This document shows positions 7,459 to 16,308 of a stretch of DNA of 55,043 nt, one piece after another. Within the stretch, counting starts at the first letter, position 1, and every line of letters begins with the position of its first letter. The stretch covers positions 1 through 55,043 of the forward strand of contig QZKU01000098.1 in the NCBI GenBank assembly GCA_003598085.1. Reading direction: 5' to 3'. Under the pieces are notes generated by a model, which was given only the letters and a program-made list of their open reading frames with translations, made no database searches and had not been told where the DNA came from. The position numbers and the translations under genes are program-made. Origin of the DNA: Candidatus Abyssobacteria bacterium SURF_5. GTDB taxonomy: Bacteria; Abyssobacteria; SURF-5.

Positions 7459-9051
7459 CTATCGCGTCAATACCCGTCCCGGCAGTTCGCCGGTATGCTC
7501 GTCGTTCTCGACCACGATTTTTCCGTTCACGACGACCGCCCGTATCCCGACCGGATACTGGTTCGGGTTCTCGTATGTGGCCCGATCCTCGATCGTGCCT
7601 GCATCAAAAACCACGAGGTCCGCCTTCTTCCCACGTCCGATAACGCCTCTGTCGCTGATGCCCCAGCGCGCCGCCGGGAGCGAGGTCATTTTGCGAATCG
7701 CTTCGGGCAGCGAGAGGATTTTTTCCTGCCGGACATACCTGGCGAGCACGCGCGGGAACGTTCCATAGGTGCGCGGATGGGGGACCACCATGCCGAGCAT
7801 CCCGTACGGCGCCATCGCGGAGGCGTCGGAGCCGATCATCACCTTCGGGTGCTGAATGAACATGCGGACGTTGTCCTCGGACTGGTCCATGATGTTCACA
7901 AAAGCGACGCAGTTGCACTCAAGGATAATGTCCATAATGGTATCGGCGGGATCCTTCTTCAATTCCTCGGAAATCTTCTTGACTGTCTTCCCCTGATATT
8001 CCGGATGTCCAAGGCTCAGGCCGATGAAGAGGCCGTCGTAGCCGCCGTTCAGGTTTTCCGGGCTGAACTCTTCACCGCCCCGCATCATCTCGGTTTTTAT
8101 GCGATCGCGCACCGCCGGATCCCGAAGCCGTTCGAGCAGTTTCTGATTGCCTTCATTATGCATCCAGTAGGGCAGCAGCGCGGATAGCTCGGTATGACCG
8201 GCAGTGTAAGGATACATATCGGCCGCGATGTCCATTCCCATCTCCAGCGCCTTTTGCATTTTTTCAAGCGCCTTCGGGCCGAGCGGCCAGTGGTTTTTCC
8301 CGGCAGCCTTGATGTGACTGATCTGGACCGGCACACCGGCGCATTCACCGATTTCGATCGCTTCGCCGAAGGCTTTGAGTAAAGTCGCACCTTCGCCCCG
8401 CACGTGAGTGGAGTAAATGCCGCCGTTGCGAGCGACAGCCTTGTTCAGCTCGATGAGCTCCTTTGTAGTCGAATAGATGCCGGGTGGATAGATCAGACCG
8501 GTTGACATTCCCCACGCGCCCTGTTCGAAGGCGCGATCGATTTCGGTCTGCATCCGCCGGATTTCATCGTCAGTCGGTTCGCGATCGGTTCGTCCCATTA
8601 CGGCGTCGCGAAGAGCGCCATGACCAAGCAGATGAATCACGTTGAGCGCGATCCCGCGCTCGTGAAGCTGCCGGGTATATTCGGAAAAATTGCTCCAGGA
8701 GATGTCGATGCCGATCATCTTGGTCAACGATTCGGCTTCCCGCCTCGCGTCGCCGAACATGGGCGCCGCCGATATTCCGCAGTGGCCGATGATTTCAGTG
8801 GTCACTCCCTGGTGGACCTTGCTTTCGGCATTCGGGTTGAGCGGATAGAGGAACTCGGAATGGGTGTGAACATCGATGAAGCCGGGGGAGATGTGCAGTC
8901 CCTTGCCGTTGAGCACGCGCTTCGCCTCCGCCCCGGCAAGGTTGCCGATTTCGGCTATCTCATCGCCTTTCACGGCGATGTCGGAGTGGAACTCTTTCTT
9001 TCCGAGGCCATCGAGCACCTGAACATTTTGAATGAGCAGATCGAACATCAT
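7459..9051 (-). CDS. D-aminoacylase / N-acyl-D-amino-acid deacylase-family amidohydrolase
   Basis: A 530-aa amidohydrolase-superfamily protein. Metal-site residues of the D-aminoacylase group are visible: H62 and H64 (FIDVHTHSE), Cys91 in the family-specific GHCG, His in YSTHVRGEG and QISHIKAAG, and Asp in IGSDASAM. The end SLPAARWGISDRGVIGRGKKADLVVFD is the usual C-terminal beta-sandwich closure. Characterised relatives hydrolyse N-acyl-D-amino acids, while others act on dihydropyrimidine-like rings. AGGAGG lies 5 nt before the first of two tandem ATG codons, so either may initiate. It lacks a signal peptide and is probably cytoplasmic. No partner gene indicates its natural substrate. Confidence 0.88.
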   Translation of the reverse strand: MMFDLLIQNVQVLDGLGKKEFHSDIAVKGDEIAEIGNLAGAEAKRVLNGKGLHISPGFIDVHTHSEFLYPLNPNAESKVHQGVTTEIIGHCGISAAPMFGDARREAESLTKMIGIDISWSNFSEYTRQLHERGIALNVIHLLGHGALRDAVMGRTDREPTDDEIRRMQTEIDRAFEQGAWGMSTGLIYPPGIYSTTKELIELNKAVARNGGIYSTHVRGEGATLLKAFGEAIEIGECAGVPVQISHIKAAGKNHWPLGPKALEKMQKALEMGMDIAADMYPYTAGHTELSALLPYWMHNEGNQKLLERLRDPAVRDRIKTEMMRGGEEFSPENLNGGYDGLFIGLSLGHPEYQGKTVKKISEELKKDPADTIMDIILECNCVAFVNIMDQSEDNVRMFIQHPKVMIGSDASAMAPYGMLGMVVPHPRTYGTFPRVLARYVRQEKILSLPEAIRKMTSLPAARWGISDRGVIGRGKKADLVVFDAGTIEDRATYENPNQYPVGIRAVVVNGKIVVENDEHTGELPGRVLTR

Positions 9052-9342
9052 GACGTCCTCCTGAACGAACTGAAGTGGGCGTATCTTTATGGAGAAGGTA
9101 AAACATTATATCAAATTATCTATTGCGGCACAGGCGCGCCCAAGGCAAATTGATTCGGGGCGTATTTGCGGCGCCGGAGAAGGCCGAAGCTTGACCGCCA
9201 GAGCGGTCGGCTCCCCGGGAATCCTTGAGGAAGAAGGGGATATGTCCGCTCAACAGTTGATTTTCTAGGGGAATTTCAGGTAATCTCAATCGCCGGGGGG
9301 CGCTCACTCGAACAAGCACCGGCAAGCGAAGGAGGGCTAGCG

Positions 9343-9780
9343 ATGAAGGTTCCCGAATATGTAACCGTTGAAGAAGTCAGGAGAGTCTGCAAGGAACTGG
9401 GGATACGCGACTGGACGAAGTTGAAACAGCTCAAGGTACAGCCAAAAGAGGCTCGCGCCATTTTGGCTCGCGTCAATCCTGGGAAGATGAAGATAGCTCT
9501 TGAGGATTTTCGCGCAGGATTGGAAGTGGAACTGGAACACGGCACCAGGTTCCCGGATGCGAATGTGACGAATAATCACCCCATCTTGACGGGCAAGATT
9601 GTCATGGCGCATTTCAAGGAATCGCTGGATTACTACCAGCGTCTTGAGGTTGCGGAACTCGAAGGAGACCTTCTGAAAGCGATCCGTGCGGGAAAAACGG
9701 ACAAGATCAAGGGGTATTACAAGAGATTGGTCAAGGCAAGAAATGCGTTGAGCCAGGTGGAATTCAGCCAGTTGAAATGA
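9343..9780 (+). CDS. DUF5661-type protein of unknown function
   Basis: A 145-aa soluble, mostly helical protein. The central block FRAGLEVELEHGTRFPDANVTNNHPILTGKI and the following HFKESLDYYQRLEVAELEGDL strongly resemble the DUF5661 family, found in many bacteria and in phage or metagenomic contexts. The His, Asp and Asn residues of that block are the likely functional site. The N-terminal VTVEEVRRVCKELGIRDWTKL looks like a small helical adaptor. The start follows GGAGGGCTAGCG. The stop lies 19 bases from the stop of the convergent UroD-family gene. The function is unknown, and I do not propose one. Confidence 0.75.
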   Translation: MKVPEYVTVEEVRRVCKELGIRDWTKLKQLKVQPKEARAILARVNPGKMKIALEDFRAGLEVELEHGTRFPDANVTNNHPILTGKIVMAHFKESLDYYQRLEVAELEGDLLKAIRAGKTDKIKGYYKRLVKARNALSQVEFSQLK

Positions 9781-9799
9781 GGCAGGTATTGCTCTTCCT

Positions 9800-10897
9800 T
9801 TATTCCAGGGAGATGGGGTAGCTCCCGTATTGATGAGTGGCCTTCACCATGGCGATATAGTTTTCCGGCTTGCATCCGGGATGAATGGAATTTGAAGAGC
9901 TGAGGATATAGCCGCCGCCCGGAGCCGCGGCCTTGATAGCCTGCTTGACGGCGGCTTGCACTTCTTCTTCCGTGCCGGAAGGCAGAAGCTCGATGCAGTC
10001 GATGTTGCCGATGAGGCACACCTTTTCGCCGCAATGATCTTTGACTTCCTTCAGTTCCATGCATTGGGGCTGGATCGGGTGAATGCCGTCGAAGCCTATG
10101 TGGACGAGCCTGTCAAGAATCGGCCAGACATTACCGTCCGAATGCTTGATAGCTTTCGAACCTCTTCGATGAACGACATCGACGAGCTCGCTGAGATAAG
10201 GCGCGATGAATTCATCAAACTGCGCCGGAGACATCAGCGTATTCGAGTTGAACGCGAGATCGCTTCCGAATAACACTGCATCGGCGCCCGCGTCAAGTGC
10301 TGCGGCAAATAATTCCTTGTAGTAATCGGTGGAAATACGAGCGATGCCATGCGCCAGCTCGGCATTTTCCAGATAGTCTACGAGCAGATGCTCGAGGCCT
10401 CCACGCAATTCCCAGCCGGTGACAAAACAGTCATTGGAACAAAAAACGATCGCTCTCTTGTCTCCGAACCTCGCTTTCAGCGTGTTCAGCATGATGAAAT
10501 CAATATCAGGATCGACCGCGGGCGGCCTGTAGGCTTTCAGGTCGGTCATCGATTTGATCGGTCCATCCATGGGAAATCCCAATCCGTGCGGGTTCCGTTT
10601 GAACGTAATGCCCCAGGCGTCCTTGAAATATCCATCGCCCAGATCTTCTCCGCGCTCGAACGCACGCGCAAATACCCCGTCGATGTCAAGTTCTTCAATG
10701 AAGTGCGCGAACGCGTCAGATATCATCATGAGCTCCTCCGGCGACATATCGGCGGCAGGTTTGACCGGTGGCAGCTTGTCTGTAAAATGTTTCGCAATCC
10801 CAATGATGCTGGACTCGTTATATGCATTCTCGAAGTGCGGGACTCGGTCGGGTTCTCTCAGATCGAGTGCAGCCAGGAATCTCTCTCTCGGCAACAT
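9800..10897 (-). CDS. uroporphyrinogen decarboxylase/MtaA-family protein
   Basis: A 365-aa TIM-barrel protein of the UroD/methylcobamide:CoM methyltransferase superfamily. It starts MLPRERFLAALDLREPDRVP, the usual opening of the non-haem UroD-like branch. The zinc-site region reads KHSDGNVWP where MtaA/MtbA enzymes have His-x-Cys, so the Cys is replaced by Asp; a Cys remains in SSSNSIHPGCKPENY near the C-terminus. A haem-biosynthetic role is unlikely given the lineage. A corrinoid-linked methyl transfer or demethylation role is typical of the family but unproven, and no corrinoid protein is adjacent. I chose the ATG at 10897 because the conserved N-terminus begins there; a GGGA stretch lies just upstream. 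Confidence 0.82.
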   Translation of the reverse strand: MLPRERFLAALDLREPDRVPHFENAYNESSIIGIAKHFTDKLPPVKPAADMSPEELMMISDAFAHFIEELDIDGVFARAFERGEDLGDGYFKDAWGITFKRNPHGLGFPMDGPIKSMTDLKAYRPPAVDPDIDFIMLNTLKARFGDKRAIVFCSNDCFVTGWELRGGLEHLLVDYLENAELAHGIARISTDYYKELFAAALDAGADAVLFGSDLAFNSNTLMSPAQFDEFIAPYLSELVDVVHRRGSKAIKHSDGNVWPILDRLVHIGFDGIHPIQPQCMELKEVKDHCGEKVCLIGNIDCIELLPSGTEEEVQAAVKQAIKAAAPGGGYILSSSNSIHPGCKPENYIAMVKATHQYGSYPISLE

Positions 10898-11021
10898 AAG
10901 ACGTCCCTTCAAGCGTGAAGAAAAAATACAACGACGGCGGTAACGCAATATGAAATCAGTATAGTCGCCCTAACTGGGAATTACAATTCAAAAACTCTTC
11001 CGATTTCAAACCTCCACTGGA

Positions 11022-11055
11022 GAAGAAAAAGGGCCGAAGCAATAAGCTTCGGCCC
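11022..11055 (-). terminator. intrinsic terminator after the thiolase gene
   Basis: A perfect 10-bp stem (GGGCCGAAGC / GCTTCGGCCC) with a 5-base loop at 11031-11055. On the minus strand it is followed by TTTTTCTTC. It lies 28 bases beyond the thiolase stop codon and closes the dehydratase-crotonase-thiolase operon. Confidence 0.88.
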
Positions 11056-11082
11056 TCATCTCAAGCTGATACCGACTATCTG

Positions 11083-12285
11083 TTATTTTTCTCTTTCAAT
11101 GATAGTGGCAATGCCTTGGCCGCCGCCGACGCACGCATTTGCGAGGCCATAGCGGGCGTTATTCTTCTGAAGGATGCGGGCGAGGGTCCCGAGCAGCCGG
11201 ATGCCGGTGGCGCCCAGCGGATGCCCGATGGCGGTTCCGCCGCCCATCACGTTGACTTTATTGGGGTCGATTCCCAATTCCTTGATGCAATTGAGGGCGA
11301 CAACGCAGAAGGCCTCGTTGATTTCCCAGTAGTCAATGTCACTGGCTTTGAGGCCGGCCTTTGCGAGCGCCTTTTTGCTGGCCGGTACCGGGCCTGCGCC
11401 CATGATGGTGGGGTCTACGCCGGCCCACCCCATGGAAACGATCTTCGCCAGCGGCTTGATGCCCTTCTTTTTCGCCGTTTCCTTTGACATCAGAATCATG
11501 CCGGTGGCCGCCGCATTCAGGGGGGAAGAATTGCCGGCGGTGATGATGCCGTCGGGCCGGAAAGCGGGCTTCAAGCCGGCGAGACCTTCGAGCGTTGTAT
11601 CGGCGCGAACGGCCTGATCTTTTTTGACAAGCAGTTTCGAACCGTCAGCCTGCTCGGCCTCGAACGGCAGGATCTCGCCGTCGAAGAAGCCTTCTTTTTG
11701 CCCTTTCGCGGCCAGTTCATGGCTGCGCTTGGCCCACTTATCCATTTCCTCTTTAGTGATGCCTGCCTGCCGCGCCAGCTTTTCGGCGGTCAGGCCCATA
11801 TTCATCGTCGTCATCATATCCCAATGCGCATACTTTTCATCGCCCATCAGGTCCATATTCGGCCTGATCGCATCGCTACCGCGGGCGACCATGTCCATCG
11901 GGACCCGGCTCATGTGCTCCATGCCGAGACAAAGCACCACGTCGGAATAGCCGCACATGATTTCCATCGCGCCGATCTGAACGGCGGCCATGGCGGAACC
12001 GCACTGCTGATCGACGAAGCGGGCGGCAAGCGTCTCCGGCAGATTGGCGAGGAATACGGGCATCCTGCCGCCATACGTCCACTGCTCGTTCACCCCCATG
12101 GCGGAGCCGGTGACGCAGTTGTCAATTTCCTTTGGGTCAATGCCGGTCCTTTTGATAATTTCGGTGGCGACTTCCGCAACCATCCTGTCAGCCCTGACTT
12201 GCCCGAACCAATCACGCGCCGGGTCATTGGGCCGCGACCTCGATTGAGCCGTTCTCAGATATCCTGCAATGACAGCTTCACCCAT
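11083..12285 (-). CDS. acetyl-CoA acetyltransferase / thiolase
   Basis: A 400-aa thiolase of standard length. The nucleophile Cys95 sits in DQQCGSAM, the NEAF motif is present (WEINEAFCV), the catalytic His lies in GGGTAIGHPLGATG, and the second Cys is in ANACVGGGQG. It performs CoA-dependent cleavage of 3-ketoacyl-CoA, or the reverse condensation, in the cytoplasm. AAGGAG precedes the ATG. It is the last gene of a three-gene minus-strand set (dehydratase, crotonase, thiolase), with gaps of about 62-66 bases and a terminator after it. This fits conversion of acetoacetyl-CoA to two acetyl-CoA. Chain-length preference cannot be read from the sequence. Confidence 0.93.
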   Translation of the reverse strand: MGEAVIAGYLRTAQSRSRPNDPARDWFGQVRADRMVAEVATEIIKRTGIDPKEIDNCVTGSAMGVNEQWTYGGRMPVFLANLPETLAARFVDQQCGSAMAAVQIGAMEIMCGYSDVVLCLGMEHMSRVPMDMVARGSDAIRPNMDLMGDEKYAHWDMMTTMNMGLTAEKLARQAGITKEEMDKWAKRSHELAAKGQKEGFFDGEILPFEAEQADGSKLLVKKDQAVRADTTLEGLAGLKPAFRPDGIITAGNSSPLNAAATGMILMSKETAKKKGIKPLAKIVSMGWAGVDPTIMGAGPVPASKKALAKAGLKASDIDYWEINEAFCVVALNCIKELGIDPNKVNVMGGGTAIGHPLGATGIRLLGTLARILQKNNARYGLANACVGGGQGIATIIEREK

Positions 12286-12347
12286 CGTTTAACTCCTTTA
12301 CAATGTTTTCCCTATGCCCATGCTTCTTATCTATTATCTCCCGTCCA

Positions 12348-13187
12348 TCATGACAGCGGGAAAAACTCCGGCATGTCCTTGCTGACCTTCATTTTCCAAT
12401 CAGGCGGCCTCTTCTCGAGGAACGACATGATCCCTTCCTGACAGTCGGGTTGGGCACCGGTCCACGCGAAGTACGCATGATTGATTTCCTCGACCCTGTT
12501 CAGATCGCTTTCCGCAAGGAACTTCCAGAGCATGTGTCTCGTAAGAGCGACGCTGACCGGAGCAGTATTGGCGGCGATCTCGTTCGCCATCGACTGCGCG
12601 GCATTCATTAATTCCGCATCCGGCACGACTTTGCTGACCAGCCCGCATTCCAGCGCTTCTTTTGCGCCTATGATTCGGCCGGTGTACATCAATTCAGCCG
12701 CTTTGCTTACGCCGATTATCCGTGGAAGGAACCAGGGGCTTGCAAGTTCCGGGACGACTCCGCGACGGACGAACACCATGCCGAAGCGAGCGCTTTCAGC
12801 CGCGATCCGGATATCCATCGGGAGTATCATCGTCAGGCCCACGCCTACTGCCGGGCCATTCACCGCGACGATGATCGGCTTCTTCAAGTTGAGGAGCGAA
12901 GGCAGAAGGTCGCTCACGGACAGGTCCATCCTTTCGCGCCCGCTTTTCTGTTGAGCCCCGGGATTGAATGTAGTCCCGCCTGCGGCCAAATCCATTCCCG
13001 CGCAGAAACCTCTTCCCGCACCGGTGACGACGGTTACCCGCAGGTCGTCGTTCGCGTCAACTTTCTTGAGAGCGTCCACCATTTCACCGGCAAGCGTGTA
13101 GGTGAATGCATTGAGCCGCTCCGGGCGGTTAAAGGTAATAGTCGCCACCCGTCCGCCGGTCTCAAACAGGATCTGCGTATAGCTCAT
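12348..13187 (-). CDS. enoyl-CoA hydratase/isomerase-family protein
   Basis: A 279-aa crotonase. The oxyanion-hole strands GFCAGMDLA and NGPAVGVGLT are present, and the C-terminal helix includes LTRHMLWKFL. The usual first Glu of hydratases is absent (GVGLTM). The region after FGMVFVRRGVVPELASPWFLPR has a Glu in the VPE position, a pattern shared with PaaG-like and delta-isomerase-like members and with many deltaproteobacterial hydratases. Its place between a 4-hydroxybutyryl-CoA-dehydratase-like gene and a thiolase suggests hydration of a crotonyl-CoA-like product, or double-bond isomerisation. A GAGGAAA ribosome site precedes the ATG. The fold is certain; the exact reaction is inferred from context. 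Confidence 0.88.
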   Translation of the reverse strand: MSYTQILFETGGRVATITFNRPERLNAFTYTLAGEMVDALKKVDANDDLRVTVVTGAGRGFCAGMDLAAGGTTFNPGAQQKSGRERMDLSVSDLLPSLLNLKKPIIVAVNGPAVGVGLTMILPMDIRIAAESARFGMVFVRRGVVPELASPWFLPRIIGVSKAAELMYTGRIIGAKEALECGLVSKVVPDAELMNAAQSMANEIAANTAPVSVALTRHMLWKFLAESDLNRVEEINHAYFAWTGAQPDCQEGIMSFLEKRPPDWKMKVSKDMPEFFPLS

Positions 13188-13253
13188 CAGATTTCCTCAT
13201 CTTTGGCCAAAGGGCATGGCATGCCGTGCCGCTACATATTAGCAGATGTATCT

Positions 13254-14717
13254 TTAGTCCTTGATTCCCGCGAGGCGTTTGACCATCTCCTTGCGCGTAT
13301 TGATGTCGTATTGCGAGGTAATGGCAATCTGCTCCATGATGGGAGAGCCGCCGCCGTGATAACTGCCGAACGCGTGGACGCCGGCGCTGGCCGATACGAG
13401 CAGGTCGCCGACATAGCGCCACAATTGCGCCGCGTTTTCGGCGGAAATGTCCGGATTCCTCATGATGTACTTGTTCAGCAGATCCTTGGTTTCCGGATTG
13501 ACAAAATCGCCTTCGTACGGGAACGTGGCCGGGATACCGCCTGCGAGATCGCACAGCATCTCGCTCTCGTGGAAAACGGCCTCACCGGTGAGGCAGCGTC
13601 CAACGTTGGCGTAGATGCTATCCGGAATGTAGCTGCCGGGGCCGTACGGCATCTTGCCCATGGTGGGAACGAACAATTCCTTTCCGCCAAGCTCAGACGC
13701 CGTGAAGCCGGCCGCGTACCCGAGTTCGGTTACCATGATGAATTCGGCAAGTTTCGCGCGCACGTGCGAGGCTTTGTGGATGCCGTTGTATTCCGCAATC
13801 AGCGCGGCCGTTCCGAGCAGCAGGTCGCCGATGGCCGGCTTGCAGCCGGAGTAGCTGTGGCGATGGAACAGCGCGAACAGCAGAGCGCAGGCGCCGCCGT
13901 GAATCGTTTCGCCGCACAGGAACACGCGGTCCCACGGAACGAATACGTTATCGAATATGGTGTAGGAATCGGTTGCGCCGGGGGTGAATCCACGAGGGAA
14001 ATGCTCCCGTTTGCGAAGGTTGTGGATGCTTACCACCTGCTTGATGCCTTCCCAATCGCCGGGCAGCGCGAATGCGATCGCCCAATCTTTTTCTTCGGGT
14101 TTGAGGGCGCGGGTGGGAACCACCAAAATTTCATCGGCCACGGAAGCCTCTGAATTATGGACTTTGCAGCCGCGGACCACAACGCCGTCCTTCTTCTTCT
14201 CGACCACCCGCAGGTACAGATCCGGGTCTTCCTGCTCACTGGGCCGTTTCATCCGGTGTCCCTTCACGTCCGTCTGCGCGCAGCAACCGACCAAGTCTTC
14301 TTCCTGAAAGCGCTTGAGCCATTTCTTGAAATTCTCATGATATTCGGTGGCGCCGTTGTTCCCCTTATCAGCCTCGTACGAGACATTGTAAATGGCATTG
14401 GAGCCGTCAATGCCCATGCAGCGCTGAATACACCCGCCGACCACCCTGCAGAGCATGCGGGTCATATCCTGCTTTTTGTGCAGGTCTTCCTTGCTATGAT
14501 GAACATGGCAGAACCGGTTGATCTTCTTGCCGGTGAGATGCGAGGTGGCTGTGCACAGGTCTTCATATTCCGGATTATTGGCATAATCGAATGTAACCCC
14601 AATGGTGTTGAGGCAATCCATCTGCAACTCGTCGTCGCGGTCGATCCTCTGGCCGTTCACATAAATGTTTCGGCGCATTTTCTTTAGACCCGCAATGTAC
14701 TGTTCTTTCGTACGCAT
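13254..14717 (-). CDS. 4-hydroxybutyryl-CoA dehydratase/vinylacetyl-CoA isomerase-family enzyme
   Basis: A 487-aa protein; the Clostridium enzyme is about 490 aa. All four [4Fe-4S] ligands of AbfD align: C96 and C100 (GCIQRC), H285 and C292 (HRHSYSGC), matching C99, C103, H292 and C299. Tyr289, Lys293 and Gln98 match catalytic Tyr296, Lys300 and Gln101, while Ser189 replaces Thr190. This separates it from flavin-only 4-hydroxyphenylacetate 3-hydroxylases of the same superfamily. The family eliminates water from 4-hydroxybutyryl-CoA through a ketyl radical and is oxygen-sensitive. It is first in an operon with a crotonase and a thiolase. AAGGAG precedes the ATG. A relative acting on another 4-hydroxyacyl-CoA is possible. 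Confidence 0.88.
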   Translation of the reverse strand: MRTKEQYIAGLKKMRRNIYVNGQRIDRDDELQMDCLNTIGVTFDYANNPEYEDLCTATSHLTGKKINRFCHVHHSKEDLHKKQDMTRMLCRVVGGCIQRCMGIDGSNAIYNVSYEADKGNNGATEYHENFKKWLKRFQEEDLVGCCAQTDVKGHRMKRPSEQEDPDLYLRVVEKKKDGVVVRGCKVHNSEASVADEILVVPTRALKPEEKDWAIAFALPGDWEGIKQVVSIHNLRKREHFPRGFTPGATDSYTIFDNVFVPWDRVFLCGETIHGGACALLFALFHRHSYSGCKPAIGDLLLGTAALIAEYNGIHKASHVRAKLAEFIMVTELGYAAGFTASELGGKELFVPTMGKMPYGPGSYIPDSIYANVGRCLTGEAVFHESEMLCDLAGGIPATFPYEGDFVNPETKDLLNKYIMRNPDISAENAAQLWRYVGDLLVSASAGVHAFGSYHGGGSPIMEQIAITSQYDINTRKEMVKRLAGIKD

Positions 14718-14889
14718 AAGCCGGACTCCTTGATTTTATGTTACCTCATACTTGACAGCAGCTCGATCTGAACGCATCAAACACCAAGAGATATCTTCTT
14801 CCAAACCGAATGGGGTGACACGTATAATATCATATTGCAGGGCTGAAATCAAAATCATTTTTCCTTCGAGTCAGTGGAAAAACCCCCCA

Positions 14890-16116
14890 TTATGGCTGAT
14901 TTTCAATATGACCGACGGCCCAGTCCGCGGATACTGAATCCTCCTGTTGGGTGAGGCGCGTTTTCAGCCATGCCGCCGCCTTGGGCACGTATTCAACCAT
15001 GCTGTCATGGGCGCAATGGCCGTCGCCTTTGTACACCCATTCCTCCTGCTGAATGCCGGCGCGGGAGATGATGTACAGGTCTTCGATCGGGACGAGCGGA
15101 TCCAGATCGCCATTGATGCTCAAAAGCGCCGCCTGCCGTTCAGGCGTCTTCAGGAGACCCTGCTGTTTCAGCGACATCGGTTCAGAGACCTCCACCTGCC
15201 TGTCCAGGTTATTCTCGAGCTCTGTCCGCATCGCGTGCGCTATGGTTGCGATCATCACATCAGGCACTTTCCGGATGTGTTCGCGTGTGAACGCAAGGTG
15301 AATGGGGCCCCCGATATTGACGGCTGCTTTCACATTGGGATCAACGAGCGCGAGTTTTACCGCAAACAATCCGGCGAAGCTTTGCAGATAAACCCCGATC
15401 TGTTCACCGTCAACGGCCGGGTGATCCTTGAAATACTCGATGACCCGGCTGTACACTCTATCCGAAGTCGGTTCAAGCGGCCATTGACTCTCGCCCGTCC
15501 CCGGCATATCGAAGGCAAATACCGCCAGTCCTTCCGAAAGCATTGCATTTATCTGAGGCTCCATGTCGCTTTTCCAGGTGTCGACCCCACCGGTCAGAAC
15601 CACCAGCGGCGGCATGTCAATTTCCGGAACCCGCAGATATCCGATTATCTCTTTGTTTTCGAACGGAATTCTCACGATCTCGAGGGGCGGATCAAATGAT
15701 TGCGCCGCCTGCAGGTAACAGTCGATATGCTTTCGATAGGCTTCCGCTTTGGCGGGAGATGAGACGAAAGGGAACCGGGCGATGAAATAATAGACAGCCG
15801 CCTTCTGATATTCGGATGCGGCAGCGGCCAGGTTGTTATTCATCTCGGCCACTCGCGCAGTCAACTCATGGCTGTTGGCGGGCCGACTCAATTCGTATAC
15901 CCATGAGCCTGGTCCCGATCCTCTCGGATCGTGAATCCGCCGCAACGCAGTATCCAGTTCCCGCTCATCGGCTCCGGCCGAGAGCCAACCGCCGAATCGA
16001 TCCTTTACGAATGGGCGCATTCCGGTGATCCGGAGGATCAGAGACTCGCGGTAGATGAAGCCGGCGATCAGAGCAAGAACAAATATTCCAATAAGAGCAA
16101 TCTGCCATTTTCGCAT
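14890..16116 (-). CDS. membrane-anchored alpha/beta-hydrolase
   Basis: A 408-aa protein with one N-terminal membrane helix at residues 5-23 (IALIGIFVLALIAGFIY), then a periplasmic or surface alpha/beta-hydrolase domain. The oxyanion segment is VVLTGGVDTWKSDM. The nucleophile elbow is degenerate (GVYLQSFAGLF, with LQSFA where GxSxG is expected). The acid is in LSINGDLDPLVP and the His in KGDGHCAHDSM. This is closest to the FrsA/DUF1100-type esterases. I chose the start at 16116 because GGGAGGAATCC lies just before it. It is divergent from the spermidine-synthase-like membrane gene. An esterase or acyl-hydrolase role is likely; substrate unknown. Confidence 0.78.
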   Translation of the reverse strand: MRKWQIALIGIFVLALIAGFIYRESLILRITGMRPFVKDRFGGWLSAGADERELDTALRRIHDPRGSGPGSWVYELSRPANSHELTARVAEMNNNLAAAASEYQKAAVYYFIARFPFVSSPAKAEAYRKHIDCYLQAAQSFDPPLEIVRIPFENKEIIGYLRVPEIDMPPLVVLTGGVDTWKSDMEPQINAMLSEGLAVFAFDMPGTGESQWPLEPTSDRVYSRVIEYFKDHPAVDGEQIGVYLQSFAGLFAVKLALVDPNVKAAVNIGGPIHLAFTREHIRKVPDVMIATIAHAMRTELENNLDRQVEVSEPMSLKQQGLLKTPERQAALLSINGDLDPLVPIEDLYIISRAGIQQEEWVYKGDGHCAHDSMVEYVPKAAAWLKTRLTQQEDSVSADWAVGHIENQP

Positions 16117-16253
16117 GGATTCCTCCCGAGGGAGTTGTAATGATTTATCAATCACTGTTTACTGTGCAACAGGGTAAGGAGAGTATATCTTATCGGATTC
16201 ATGTCCTGCAACAACATTCAATGAGAACCGGAAAATCCCACAAAGCAGCCATC

Positions 16254-16283
16254 TTGACAGGCATTTTTTGATTAAGGTATACT
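16254..16283 (+). promoter_or_regulatory. sigma-70 promoter for the 16309 gene
   Basis: A -35 TTGACA at 16254-16259 and a -10 TATACT at 16278-16283 with an 18-base spacer. The predicted transcript start near 16290 leaves a leader of about 18 bases containing TAGGAG at 16294-16299, which supports the TTG start at 16309. Confidence 0.7.
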
Positions 16284-16308
16284 TTAAAAACTTTAGGAGT
16301 TTCTTTTT

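Noticed and set aside
7426-8187. 253-aa plus-strand frame
   Set aside because: Antisense to the amidohydrolase gene, Arg/His-rich shadow composition, no ribosome site.
12951-14153. 400-aa plus-strand frame
   Set aside because: Complement of the dehydratase and crotonase genes, which have clear catalytic motifs on the minus strand; an open antisense frame arises from codon bias.
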